Position numbers and translations under genes: made by a program | The notes under the pieces: model-generated | What the model was told of the DNA's origin: nothing | Database searches by the model: none | What the model saw: the letters and a program-made list of their open reading frames with translations, nothing else | In this document: positions 12,655 through 23,990 of the stretch, piece by piece | How the letters are laid out: each line of letters opens with the position of its first letter | How positions within the stretch are numbered: position 1 is the stretch's first letter | DNA from: Cynocephalus volans | Taxonomy: Eukaryota; Chordata; Mammalia; Dermoptera; Cynocephalidae | NCBI RefSeq assembly: GCF_027409185.1 | Contig: NC_084467.1 | Location: 82,406,501 to 82,470,500, forward strand | Direction of reading: 5' to 3' | Length of the DNA stretch: 64,000 bases

Positions 12655-13220
12655 ATACCGTATTTTCCAAAGATGGCTGGAATAGTATCTCCCATCCCAC
12701 ATGCTATTTTTATAACGTAACCATGACACTCCTTAAATCAAGTGATGGGGGCTACTTTTCCTCCCCTTGAACCTGAGTGGGACTTTATCATTTCCTAAAG
12801 CAACAGTATGGAGGAACTGACACTATGTGACTTCTGAAGCTAGGTCATAGAAACACCATGCATTTCTGCTTTGCTTTCTGGGGCTGCTCATTCCTGTAGC
12901 CCAGCCTCCATACGATGAGGGAACCCAAGCAGCCTGTGGAGGGGCCCATGTTGACAGGAGCCAAAGCACCCAGCCACACACCAGCTGGGGTTCTAGCCAA
13001 CAGCCAGCTCCAACTCACCAGCTATGGGAGTGAGCATCTTGAGAGGGGACCCTCCAGCTCCTGCTTGAGTGCCCTGATGAGACCGGGCAAAGCAGAGACA
13101 AGCCATCCCTGCTCAGGCCTGGCCAAATTGTAGATTCATAAGCAAGATAGATAAATGTTGTTGTTAAGTCACTAAGCTTTGGGATGGTTTTTCACACAGC
13201 AATGACCGAAACAGGGTCAA
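12655..13220 (+). mobile_element. MLT1-type MaLR LTR
   Basis: Same plan as the copy at 10770: TTTTCCAAAGATGGCTGGAA, GAAGCTAGGTCATAGAAAC, GTGGAGGGGCCCATGTTG, TTAAGTCACTAAGCTTTGGG. Confidence 0.75.
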
Positions 13221-13532
13221 AATTGAATTTTTAGCCAGAGACACTCCTGAAAGGGAGAAGAAAAAGACTCAAAGTCCATACAGGACTTCCAAGAGCACAG
13301 AAACAAAATTGTTTAGGTCAGTAGGAAAAGGTGATTTCCTTCCAGATTTCCAAGGCTAAGACAAAACCCACTGAGACAAATAATGGGAAGGAATAGACGA
13401 CCTGAGACCTAATTCAAACCCAGAATCAGGCTGAGGAAGGAGTTGTAACCCTTCCGTGGTTGAGTGTGGGATCAGTCCAGATCATGTTCGAATTTAAAGA
13501 CTGAGCATTTTTACTTATCATCTGGGCCAATG

Positions 13533-13640
13533 CTCCTCAAAGTAGGATTCTCACACTACCCTTACACCCAACTTTTTTGGAATGGGGCCTAAGAAGCTGC
13601 ATTTTACAACCACTTTCCAGATGATTCTTTTGTACCACTT
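13533..13640. mobile_element. decayed hAT fragment
   Basis: GCTCCTCAAAGTAGGATTCT resembles a hAT left end, followed by GGCCTAAGAAGCTGCATTTT and CCAGATGATTCTTTTG. Heavily diverged. Confidence 0.4.
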
Positions 13641-13649
13641 TAGAATCCT

Positions 13650-14685
13650 ATACAGTACTTCACCCATCTCCCGTGTGACCCTTTCAGACATTTTCTTGGG
13701 GTTTGTTTCTTAGAGAAATGCTCATGGTTTCACATTTAAGCAGCCATGGTTTTTATGGCAGTCAGGGGAAGAAGCCGTGTTCCATGCCTCAGCCAGCAGA
13801 GGCCCTGCATCCTCGATGATTGGATGTGGTGGGTTGCTATTAAGCTTGAAGAGGTGGAGGAAAGGGGGCATCCAAACAGATGGTGGGTGGAGATGCAAAC
13901 TGGAGTGGAGACAGAGATGGCTCTGCAGGCCAGAGCCTCTTCTGGCTGGCAGGACTTTTTCCACCCCTTACCCTCCCATGACCCCATTCATTGGGTATTG
14001 ACCATCCTTAATCCCCATCGAGTCACTGCTCAGCCCCACCCAACACCCAGGGCCCTCTGAGAGCTGCCTTCCCTTCAGGAGTAGAAAGAATTCTTAGGCA
14101 ACAAGAACTTAAGCTCAAAGTTAGAGAGTGTGTGATTTTAATAAAAATGATAACTGAAAATATTGCTACAGCATTTTCTTTTGAAGCAAGAGGAAATGCT
14201 CACCAACAGATAAAGACATTGAATTTGACGTGGAAAGGCTTATGATGTGCAAGGCACTTTGCTAGGCACTCACTGCAGGGAAGACAATAGCCCCAGTGGC
14301 AGCCAAGAGCCTTAACATGTCACAATCAATTTGTAAGAAAATGTGCACAGTATCATCCCATGTTCACAAAAATTGGTCGTGTAAATATATATTAGCGTAT
14401 TTATTAGATAATCTGGAGGAAAAACATCAAATTGATAATTGTGGTTGTAACTTGGGGTGGGGGTGGGACTGGGGGACAGAGTGGGTTTATGATGACGTTT
14501 CACTTTCTAAACTAAACTTCTCTAAAAAGTTTCTCTTTATTTTTCTGGTGATAAAGTATTAAAAAAATATAATAAGAAATACTAATAAGAAATAAAACAA
14601 CACTGTGAGGACTATTTTAAAACACAAATAATATTTTTGCTTTAAAAACTATCCTTACAGAGATATAATTGTACACAAATATGCC
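13650..14685. other. no gene recognised
   Basis: Includes a G-rich patch (14450-14475) and overlapping short frames on both strands at 13.7-14.06 kb. No recognisable domain. Confidence 0.55.
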
Positions 14686-14689
14686 CCTA

Positions 14690-15350
14690 TTTTAACTGTA
14701 TACTTTGGGGAGTTTTGAAAAATATATACAACCCTACATTTACCACCCCAATCAGAATATAGAACATTTACATCACTCTGAAAGATTTCTTATCTCTTCA
14801 TTCCTGCCTCAGGCAATCATTAAACTGCTTTCTGTCACTATAGGTTATTGTTGCCTATTCTAGATGTCATGCAAATTGGAATAATACATCATGTTCTCTT
14901 GTGTCTAGCTTTTCATTCAACTTATTTCTGAGGTTCATTCATGTTGTTATTGAATCAGTAGTTTGTTCCCTTTTATTTGTGAATAGTATTCTCTTTTTTT
15001 ATTGAAACATATTGATTGTACATATTTATGGGGTACAGGGTTATATCTCAATACATGTATACAGTGGCATAATCCATTTAGGGCAATTAGCATATTCATC
15101 CTTGCAAAACCCAATCATTTCTTTGTGATGTGCATATTTAGTCTCCTCTCTTCTAGTCTATTGTATAAACATATAACAATTTGTTTATCCATTCACCAGT
15201 TGATGGAATTTGTGTTGTTTTCAGTTTTTGGCCATAATGCTGGACAAAGTTGTTATGAATATTTGTGTACAAAGTCTGTGTGGAAATATGTTTTCATTTC
15301 TCTGATAAATACCTAGGAGTGGAATCGCCAGACTCTCAGAGAAATGCATG
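14690..15350 (-). mobile_element. old L1 with a younger L1 3'-UTR inserted
   Basis: Minus-strand L1M text (CTAGATGTCATGCAAATTGG, AGTTTTTGGCCATAATGCTG, CTAGGAGTGGAATCGCCAG) is split at 14993-15166. The inserted piece starts with a T run and reads TTGATTGTACATATTTATGG, another L1 3' UTR in reverse. Confidence 0.72.
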
Positions 15351-16135
15351 TTTGATTTTACTTTTTAAAAAAAGGTGCTTTCATTTTGATGCAGCAAATC
15401 TTCTCACAATTTGTTCTGAATAAATAATCATGGATGTGTGTAATATTTAGCTACCAGGATCTTTATCATAGCGTTGTTCATGCATTTTCTACAGTTTAAC
15501 AGACAATCATGTTATGGAATACCACATAGCAATTTAAATGGATATTTCAAGCTTCTAGCTCAGAAATTAAAATGGCATAAACCCACAAAAGGAAAGAAAA
15601 CAGGAAAAGGACTATCAGTGGACAAAGATTTCAACACATTTCTTGGAAACAAAAAGGGTTGTTTTTTATGGAAACAATATTCAATGAATATTGACTAATA
15701 CGGCAGGGTAGAGTGGGCTGCAGCCAAGGAGGGCTCAAGTCTCTCTGCAGAATCTGAGGGATGTCTCAGCTTGGAAATAAAAAGGAGCCTAGGTAGTGGA
15801 AATGGAAAATGGGGCTGAAACCCAGTGAAGTTTATATATGCAGCAGCTGACACTCTGCTTGTACAGATTAGACAGGTGTCAATCACCTTCTCCAAGTAAA
15901 ATACTGGTGAGCTTGTCTCTGAAGAAATTGCATAGACTGCCTGGAGAGAATTGGGGCAGCCAATACAGGGGAGGGGGGAGAGGGGGGAATTTGGAAGTCC
16001 TTACTGGAGCCCCCTCTACATTCCTGCCTTTAGGACCCTCAATAAAAAGACTGGCTTCCTGCCAACTTTTTCTAGAGAGAAGCCTGACAGTGGATAAGCT
16101 CTGCCAATGTTTTTAAATTTTCCTATCAGCCTCCT

Positions 16136-17900
16136 TCTTGCCTCAATCTTAAATAGAGATGAAAAGCCAAGTCTGAAATGAAAAAAAGTAAGAAAAATAA
16201 ATCAACCATGATCCTAGAGGAAATAGAGGTAATTCATAAAACAAAAAAGTATTAAACAAATAAACAAAAACTTCTAAAAACTTCAAAGACAACTGGGAAA
16301 AAAAATATCACAGTGGCAAAACAAGAAAGGGGTATTATGAAAAAGAAACAATCATAGAACAAGAAAGAGCTCTTTGAAATTAAAAATATGTTTGCCAAAA
16401 TAATAATAATAATGGTAGGGTAAGATGATGAAGTTGAAGAAATCTCCCAAGTATCGATTTTTAAAGAAATGCAAAATATCGTGGAAGAGACAAAAGACAC
16501 AAAGGAGGCAATCTAGAGATTTGTGATCTAAATGATAGAAATTCCAAAAAGAGAAAAAAGTAAAAATAAAAGAAAGGAAGTTTTAAGAGAAAAATAGGAG
16601 ATCATTTTCTAAAATGAAGAAGACCATGTAGATTTGATTGATAAGGCCCAATGAATGCCCAGCATAACGAATGAAAAAAGAGTGACACTTAGATACACTG
16701 AAAACGTTCAGAACACCAGGAATAAAGAGTAGATACTAAAAGATTCCAGAGAGGAAAGGACAGATTCTATTTTGAGGAATATGGTATTTGATCTAGAATT
16801 TTATACCCAGCCAATTTATTAATCAAGTGAAAAGTAGAATAAAGGCACTTTTGGATATGAAAGTACTCCAAATTTTACCTCCTGTATAGCTTTCCTAAGC
16901 AGTTACCTGAGTATACACTCCAGCAAAATGAAAGTGTAAATTAAGAAAGAAGAAGCTATTGGGGGCTTGAAAAGAGTGACTCTAATCATTGAAGGAAGTG
17001 AGGGCAAATGGCAGTAGGGCAACCATGCTGCAGACACACAGAAAACAAGAGCAGGAAGATAGAGAACTACAGAGGGCATGGAGAGGTTGTTGGTTTTGTT
17101 TTGTCTTTGGAAGGAAGGAGAAGACTACTTCTAAGGAGAGAAGTAGACTCAATAGAAAAAATAGCATGATTGAAAGCTTGGAAAACATGATATGAGAATA
17201 AGATAAAGGAAACTGGTAGAATGTAAAAAAAAAAAAAAAAGGAAGAAAATAACATAATTTATGACAAATACTCTCTACTGAGTAGGAACATTGTTCCCAT
17301 AAAGAAATGTAATCCTAGTTCACCAATTTGATCTGCTGTGAACTATATTTACATAGTCAAAATAAAATAGACATTATTTTCTGGCCTTCAGCTCTTAGAT
17401 TCAACCTTAAACAAACACAGTCAGCCCAACAATAATTTCAGAACAAAATCTAAAAGGATTGAATGGGCTGACAGAGTTTGGGAGGTGAAAGAGAGGAAGA
17501 GGAGGAAGGAAGGATGGGAGGCCAAGTCCCTATCTTACAAAGGGAGGAGTAAAGAGATATTATCTGTAGCTTATGGAGCAGGAAATGGGGGTTTAATTGT
17601 GCTCTTTGAAGTTGAGGAGGACACCTGGGAAAGAGAATAGTGATTTAACTGTATTTAGAAGAGTAAGGGGAGGAGGTAGGAATGGGATAGAAGTGGACTG
17701 ACTCTGCTATCCAGTTGGCAGTCAATAGAAAGCATTAGAGTTGGCAAATTAATACATTGCATTTTATTTAGAGATATGGAGGTAACCACCAGACAAACTC
17801 AAAACAGAAATGCTTAAAATTTGCCTCAGGGGAGCAGGACTATGTGAGTGTGGAGGAGCGGGACAGGAGACTCTTATTTTTCATTATAAGGCCTTTGGTA
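16136..17900 (+). mobile_element. HAL1/L1 5' part (ORF1 region), decayed
   Basis: A-rich sequence with ORF1-like order. ATTCCAAAAAGAGAAAAAAG is followed by AGATTCCAGAGAGGAAAGGA and AATTTTATACCCAGCCAATT, hallmarks of HAL1 and old L1 ORF1. Its 3' part has an A run at 17226-17240. No open frame. Confidence 0.6.
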
Positions 17901-18094
17901 TTATTTGATCTTAAACCATTTGCACACATCACTAATTAAAATCTTTAATGAGGAATTCAAAAAAATTTCTGAGATAAGCAGTTATAAGACTATGTCGAAC
18001 ATAATGGCATGCGAAAAGTTAGAGGGATAGAAGTCATCTCTGGGTATTTGGGTAAGATTGTTTCACTTTCTTCTTTATAATTTATAAATATATA

Positions 18095-18176
18095 GGAGAG
18101 GTCTTCAAAAAGTATATGAAAAGATACATATTATCTTTTAATTCCATTTTTCCATGAACTTTTTAAAGTACCCTTG
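18095..18176. mobile_element. mariner MITE (about 82 bp)
   Basis: The left end has GTCTTCAAAAAGT and the right end TTTTTCCATGAACTTTTTAA, close to the ends of the mariner at 61094-62317. Flanking TA dinucleotides (18093-18094 and 18177-18178) fit the TA target duplication. It is an internally deleted non-autonomous copy. Confidence 0.82.
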
Positions 18177-18719
18177 TACATCTTCCATAGCAACTAGCTT
18201 TCTACTCTTATAACAAAAAACTGATTTTTGAAGATTAGCCTCTTACATTTTCCTGGGGCACAGGGAAACTATCTCCTAGGGCGAATAGCCAAGGTGGTTA
18301 TGCCTGACTCGAAATGTCCACCCCTCCCCATGCCCATCCTCTTCTCAAAGACTCAGACAGGCAACTGGCCCAGGTCAATCCAATCTGATGTCATGGTCAG
18401 GAACCTTACTACTCCTCCATGGCTTCAAAAATATTTACAAAAATCTCACCTACCTGCAGCGTTGGGCTTCTCCAAGCCAATGCCAGCAGTCAGCAGCCCC
18501 CCACAATCCTCCACAAGTTCTAGGACCTTCTACAACCACCAGGCTAGCTGAGGTCTCACCTGTGCCCAGACAGGACTGGCTAGGGATTTACTCAGCACTC
18601 TCCAAATATGAAGGTCTCGGATCATTCAAAACAACTCATTCATGACTAATGAAATCGAATGGGCATTTCACTATAATATACTCTGTATTAGAATAAAGAT
18701 GCATAGATTACAGCAGTAC

Positions 18720-18835
18720 ATTAGAGCTGAAATTCATTTAGTTCATCTGTTCATTTTATAAATAAGAAACCCAGACCCACAGAAGTGAGGTGACTTGCCC
18801 AAGATTAAAACCCAAATCTGATTAACATTTTAGTG
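18720..18835 (-). repeat. MIR fragment, minus strand
   Basis: CATTTTATAAATAAGAAACC and GAGGTGACTTGCCCAAGATT match the MIR core in reverse. Confidence 0.65.
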
Positions 18836-19724
18836 TCTTTTGTCTATACCCCAATTTTAAAAGGAAGATAATTAGGGTGTCTCAGATTCTTTGGATTACA
18901 GGTAACAGATCCCAATTTTAAGCCAAAGGAAGAAGTTATCAGGAAAATACTGAAATCCAAGGGCAGAAAGTACAGCTCGTGAGGGACCAAAGCATGGTGA
19001 AGAAAGCTGAAAAAGGAGCGTAAGCAGCCTCTTTGCCTTTGCCTCATTCTCTGCAGCTGACTGGCAAACATGGCTCCCAGGATCCACCCCTGAAGGCATG
19101 GGACATTCCTCAGAAATGGGAGGATGGGTCCTGCTGGGCAGATACAGGGCCTGGGCCAGCATAAAGCTGGGCAGGGGAGCAGGGGAGCAGGGGAGTGTGA
19201 ATGCTGTAGCCAGGTAGAAAGAAGGGGAGGATGCAGTGAAATTCCGACTTGTGTCGAATGCCTTCCGGGCTATGCATCATGCTGCGGATATTATTAGTAT
19301 TGTCCTCATGTTTAAAGGCAAGGGGCTGAGACTCAGGATGGTTAAACACATGGCTGCTAAGTAGCAGAGACAGAGATACTTGCAAACACCAGGTCTCCTT
19401 TCTTTTAGTTGAAGACCCTTTTCTTTCCTTTATGCTTCTCTATTATGTGAAACAATTCCCTTGGCTGGGGGGCCCTGGAACAAATCCCACCTATCTGCCA
19501 TTTGCCATTCTTTGGAAAGAGCTGCACTGAGTGGTGCTTAGCACTTGCTGCTCAAAGCTGTGAGGCCTATGGGCTTCTTCCAGATGCAATCCTGGTGGCT
19601 CTCCGGATCCATGAGCCACCAAACACAAGTGACTTACCCACTACTTGGCCTCAGTGGCTCCAGCCATTTCCTGTCATTTGGTCTCCATTCAGGAGTGTGC
19701 TAGACCCAGCTTGTACTGGCTCCC

Positions 19725-19900
19725 AAGAGCCAGTTGTTATATTTCTTGAAATTTTGCAAGCTGGCTGACATCATGTTTTTAGCTTGAAATCGGCCATTAT
19801 GGGAGAATTTCACAGAATGGAAATTGACAAACCTACATATCAGGGCTCTCCTCAACTCCTAGCGTGTTGTTAAGCATTTACCAACACATCATTGTCTCCA
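19725..19900. repeat. unclassified repeat shared with 1630-1790
   Basis: Second copy, in the same orientation. The region 19730-19780 (TTGTTATATTTCTTGAAATT) extends it to the left. Confidence 0.5.
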
Positions 19901-20018
19901 TCTGTCCAGTTCCTGCCCAGGAGACTTTTGAAGATATTCCTATGAAAGCCCACACTAAATTTGCAGTAATAAATGTCCTCTAAACATACTTAATGGATTG
20001 ATTTAAAAATATCTTTGC

Positions 20019-20198
20019 GGGCCGGCCCGTGGCGCACTTGGGTGAGTGCAGCGTGTGGGAGCGCAGCGGCGCCGCCGCAGTTCGGATCCTATATAGAATG
20101 GCCGGTGTGCTCACTGGCTGAGTGCGGTTCGGGCGACACCACACCAAGGGTTGCAATCCCCTTACTGGTCACTAAAAAAAAAAAAAAAAAAAAAAAAA
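20019..20198 (+). mobile_element. dimeric tRNA-derived SINE (CYN-like)
   Basis: Two tRNA-related halves are joined. The left half starts GGCCGGCCCGTGGCGCACTT; the right half starts GGCCGGTGTGCTCACTGGCT and ends with a B-box-like GGGTTGCAATCCCC. A 26-base A tail follows. ATCTTTGC flanks it (20011-20018 and 20199-20206). This dimer layout is known to me from colugo CYN SINEs. Confidence 0.85.
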
Positions 20199-20299
20199 AT
20201 CTTTGCAGACTTGAATGCTTCATATCAATTTTGGTGGTAATTTACAGCCAAGTCTAATAGAACAAATAAACGAATTCTTTGTGTAACTCAACTCTTCAC

Positions 20300-20720
20300 T
20301 GAGCTGTAATGCTTAAACTCCCTTCTTCTCCATGCCCACTGCCATCCCCTTTCCTCAGGCCCTTATCTCACAAGGACCTTATTGCTGGGACCTCCTATCT
20401 GGTTTCCTTGTCTCCAGCCTCCCCTTCCCCCAGTCCACCCTTCATATTTCTACCAGGTCACTCTTTTGAAAGCCCTGACTCTGGTCACGTCTCCATCAGA
20501 GGTTCTGCACTGGCTGCCAAACATGTTCAAACCACTGACCTGTCACTCAGGTCCCCCAACTGCCTTTCTGCCCATTATTTCCCCAGAGAACCCAAAAAGA
20601 TAAACTTGGACTGGACTTTCTTTTGGATCTTTGCTCATGCATGGTTCCGTTTACCTAGGAAGGCATCCTCCATCCCATCTCCTCTGAAAGGCAATTTAAG
20701 TGCATTTCATTCATGACACT
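20300..20720 (+). repeat. L2 LINE
   Basis: CCTATCTGGTTTCCTTGTCT, TACCAGGTCACTCTTTTGAA and CACTGGCTGCCAAACATGTT follow the L2 3' UTR order. ORFs here are incidental. Confidence 0.7.
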
Positions 20721-20869
20721 GTCTGGGCCTGATCCCTGTTGCCCAGCCAGAAGCGACTCCAGTCATTCTTAGACTTCAGAATACCTTGCTTGTGGCCGTC
20801 ATGTGTTCCTTACAGCTACGACCCCTCCAGGGTGAGCTAGACACAATCATCTGCTACACCACTGCAATT

Positions 20870-21002
20870 CAAAGTGTGGTCCAGACTGGCAGTGCCTGGT
20901 GGTTTGTTAGAAATGTAAATTCTTGTCTAGAACTAAATGAATCAGAATTCTGAGGTGGGTAGTGGGGAGAGACAGCCTTACAGGTGATTCTAATGCATGT
21001 TG
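20870..21002. mobile_element. hAT fragment (MER5/MER20-like)
   Basis: TTCAAAGTGTGGTCCAGACT, then TTTGTTAGAAATGTAAATTC and CAGGTGATTCTAATGCATG follow the order seen in MER5/MER20-type elements. The right terminus is missing. Confidence 0.65.
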
Positions 21003-21536
21003 GTCTACTTTGCACTGTTCCCATGGGCTTTTTATACTCTGTCCTTTCTCAAGGCTGCTCCCCATAGCAGTCTTTTTACTGTTCGTATTTCCCCTGCTCA
21101 TTCAGATTCTAGCAGTCTTACCTTCTGGTAGGTTTGCCCCAGCAAAGCCGTAGGAGGTGGTTGCACCCACCCTAAATCACACTCCTTTTCTATATATCAC
21201 AGGCCCTGGAATGCTCCCTGTGTCCCCAGCCCCTACAGCTTCCTGTTGCATTCAGCCAGGTCCATCGTTCCTCCTCCATGTACAGGCATGAATTACGTGC
21301 ATTCTCTCAAAATAGTTGCAGCAAAGGCCATCTCCTAGATCAGGTAATTCTGTTATCAGGTAAGCTTTGGGTGCAGTCACTCTGGTCAGTCCAGGGCAAA
21401 GGTCAGGGCTCTAACGTAGGCTGAAGCCATACACCGCTTCATGTTCCCCACCCCCAACAAGAGCACTCTCTGCGTCGAATCAGGTGCAGCTACCACAAGG
21501 CCCAAGCCCTGGGAACCGGAACAGCCTTTTTAAAAA

Positions 21537-22190
21537 ACCTTTTTATTTGGGTATAATTTCAAAGAAAATTTGTAAGTGTAGTGTAAGGAATTCCCATGTA
21601 CCCTTTATCCAGATTTGTCTATCACTTACATTTTGCTCCATTTCTTTATAGCCTTATCGTTCTCTCTGTGTTTTTTCTTAACCATTTAAAAGCGAGCTGG
21701 AGACATTGTGCCCCTGTATCACTAAGCATTTCTGAGATCAAGGACATTCTCTTACGTAAACACAGTACAACTGTCAGCTTTAGGAAATTTAACACTGATA
21801 GGAACTATTATCTAAGCCTCAGTTCAAATGACATCAATCGTCCCAATAATGTCCTCTACATCTATTGCTTTTTTTTAGCCCAGGATCCAATCAAAGATCA
21901 GTCATTTACTGCATTTAGTTGTCATGTCTCTTTAGCCTCCTTTTACAGTCCTCAGCCTTTGTTTAAATTTTTGGACCCTGACATTTTTGAAGGGTACCAG
22001 CCAGTTGTTTAGGAGACCATCCCTGAATTTGAGTTTTTCTGGTGTTTAAGAATTCGACTTAGGTAAGCCTTGTTTGACAGGAAAATCAGGGAGGTGATGT
22101 TGTATCCTTCTTAGTGTATCTTATCGGGGAGCCTTGACGCCTGTTAGTCCCCGTTGGTCCCAATGCTGGTAATGTTAGCTTTGATCTCGC
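21537..22190 (-). mobile_element. old L1M 3' UTR, minus strand
   Basis: GAATTCCCATGTACCCTTTA, GTCATGTCTCTTTAGCCTCC, ACATTTTTGAAGGGTACCAG and GAGGTGATGTTGTATCCTTC are in the order seen in reverse-oriented L1M 3' UTRs. Confidence 0.75.
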
Positions 22191-22289
22191 TCTGTAAGGC
22201 AGTAATCAGCCTCTTTGTGAAGGCTGCCCTCTGCTGGCTAATTCAAGCAATGCAGTTGCGATGCCTTTGCTGATATGATTGACAAGGAG

Positions 22290-22460
22290 CCAGAAGCCCT
22301 GGAGTACAAACCCTGGCACTTTATTGGTTGTGTGACCTTGGGAAAGTTATTCAGCCTTACTGAGACTTTATTTCCTCATCTGTAGAATGGGAATGGTAGT
22401 CCCTGCCTTGCTTCCCTCAGAGGGTGGTCGAATGTGAAAGGGTCTTACAAAGATGGGCGG
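22290..22460 (+). repeat. MIR SINE
   Basis: GAGTACAAACCCTGGCACTT, GTGTGACCTTGGGAAAGTTA and TTCCTCATCTGTAGAATGGG are the MIR core in plus orientation. Confidence 0.85.
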
Positions 22461-23069
22461 GTGGTATTATTCTAAACTAATCTCTATGCTGGCTGCTGTG
22501 ACTTCTTCCCAGGCCAGCCCAGTGGTCCCTGGAGTGCCGAAGCTGCTCTTCAGGACTCGCGTCCATTACCTGCAACGGGTTTGGGCTCTGTGGCCACCGT
22601 GACAGATCTGTCACCTTGCCTGAGGCTTCCATGAACAACAGTTTCCTACCGGTCACTCTTATGAAGAAACCCAGGGTAACCTGCAGGGAGAAGATGCCTG
22701 GCCTTCAGTGTTTCTGCCCTATGGGTACATCTGGGGATCACCAGTGGTCTGTGCACCAGCCGCCACACCACTCATCCACCAAGGCTAGAGCTACAGGGCA
22801 GCCCCCAGGCTGGCGACGCCTCTGAGGGACTCAGCGCAGGCCCTGCAGGGCGGCCAGAGCAGGCGCATGCGCTCTCCGACACCCACCAAAGCCCGGGCGA
22901 ACCTGTCCTCGCAGGTTTGGCGGCGGGGCTTCCACCCGAGCTGTTCCCAAAGAGGGAGGGCAAACTCTGTTCTTACTCAGACCTAAGGTTTCTGTCCACA
23001 TTTTCTTAGCGTCCTACTCAGAAGCTTAGGTGTCCCCACACGCGTTTCTCCCTCCCTGCCTGCCTGCTT

Positions 23070-23215
23070 TCCTACTTTTAATGGATATGCTCGTATATCG
23101 AGCACCAGCTCTACAACAGGCACTGCATGGGGTCTCCATGGAGAGCAGGACGCACAACATGTCCCACAGAGCTTGTAGCTCGTTGGGTGATGGAAACAGC
23201 GGAGCAACGATTACG
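23070..23215 (-). repeat. L2 fragment, minus strand
   Basis: CGAGCACCAGCTCTACAACA, CAGGCACTGCATGGGGTCTC and ACAGAGCTTGTAGCTCGTTG are in L2 order. Confidence 0.5.
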
Positions 23216-23231
23216 GTACCACAGATCCCTG

Positions 23232-23786
23232 TGCCTTCTTTATTATTATTTTTTTTAAATTTTAACTTCTCGATATACGTTGTAGTTGATTTTGTGACCC
23301 TTTACCCGTTCCTCTGCCCCCCTTCCTCTCTCCCCTCCCCCCAACATCATATCTGTTCACTTGTCTTAAAAAGTTCAAGGACTTGTGATTGTTGTTCTTC
23401 TTCCCCCCCCCATTTGTTTGTTTATTTTTAGCTCCCACAAATAAATGAGAACATGTGGTATTTCTCTTTCTGTGCCTGACTTGTTTCATTTAATATAATT
23501 TTTTCTAAGTTCATCCATGTCAGTTGCAAGGTAGTATTTCATTCATTTTTATAGCAGAGTGGTATTCCATTGTGTCGATGTACCACATTTTCCGTATCCA
23601 CTCATCTGATGATGGACGTTTAGGCTGGTTCCAACTCTTGGCTATTGTAAATAGAGCTGCAATGAACACTGGAGTACAGGTATCCCTTTGGCATGATGAT
23701 TTTCATTCCTCTGGGGATATTCCCAACAGTGGTATAGCTGTGTCATATGGTAGATCTATCTGCAATTGTTCTGAAGCAGGCACTCA
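23232..23786 (-). mobile_element. 5'-truncated L1 3' end, minus strand
   Basis: T-rich start, the complement of the L1 3' UTR with two C runs, then complement of the ORF2 C terminus (CATTGTGTCGATGTACCACA, CACTCATCTGATGATGG). More diverged than the copy at 9781. Confidence 0.88.
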
Positions 23787-23990
23787 CGTCCCACCGTGCC
23801 TCTTCGTCACACTTACCACCTCCCAGGCAGTCAGAACATCCTCATTATTGCTTTATGTTTATTTAGTGCTCTCCCAGGACACCAGAGAAATACATTCTGT
23901 AGGCCCCAAGGAGAAGCTCAGGGAAGGAGAATTCTGAGAAATAAGTAGATCAAGAAAGAGAAAGAGGCACTGGGGTCACCTTTGGAGTCT

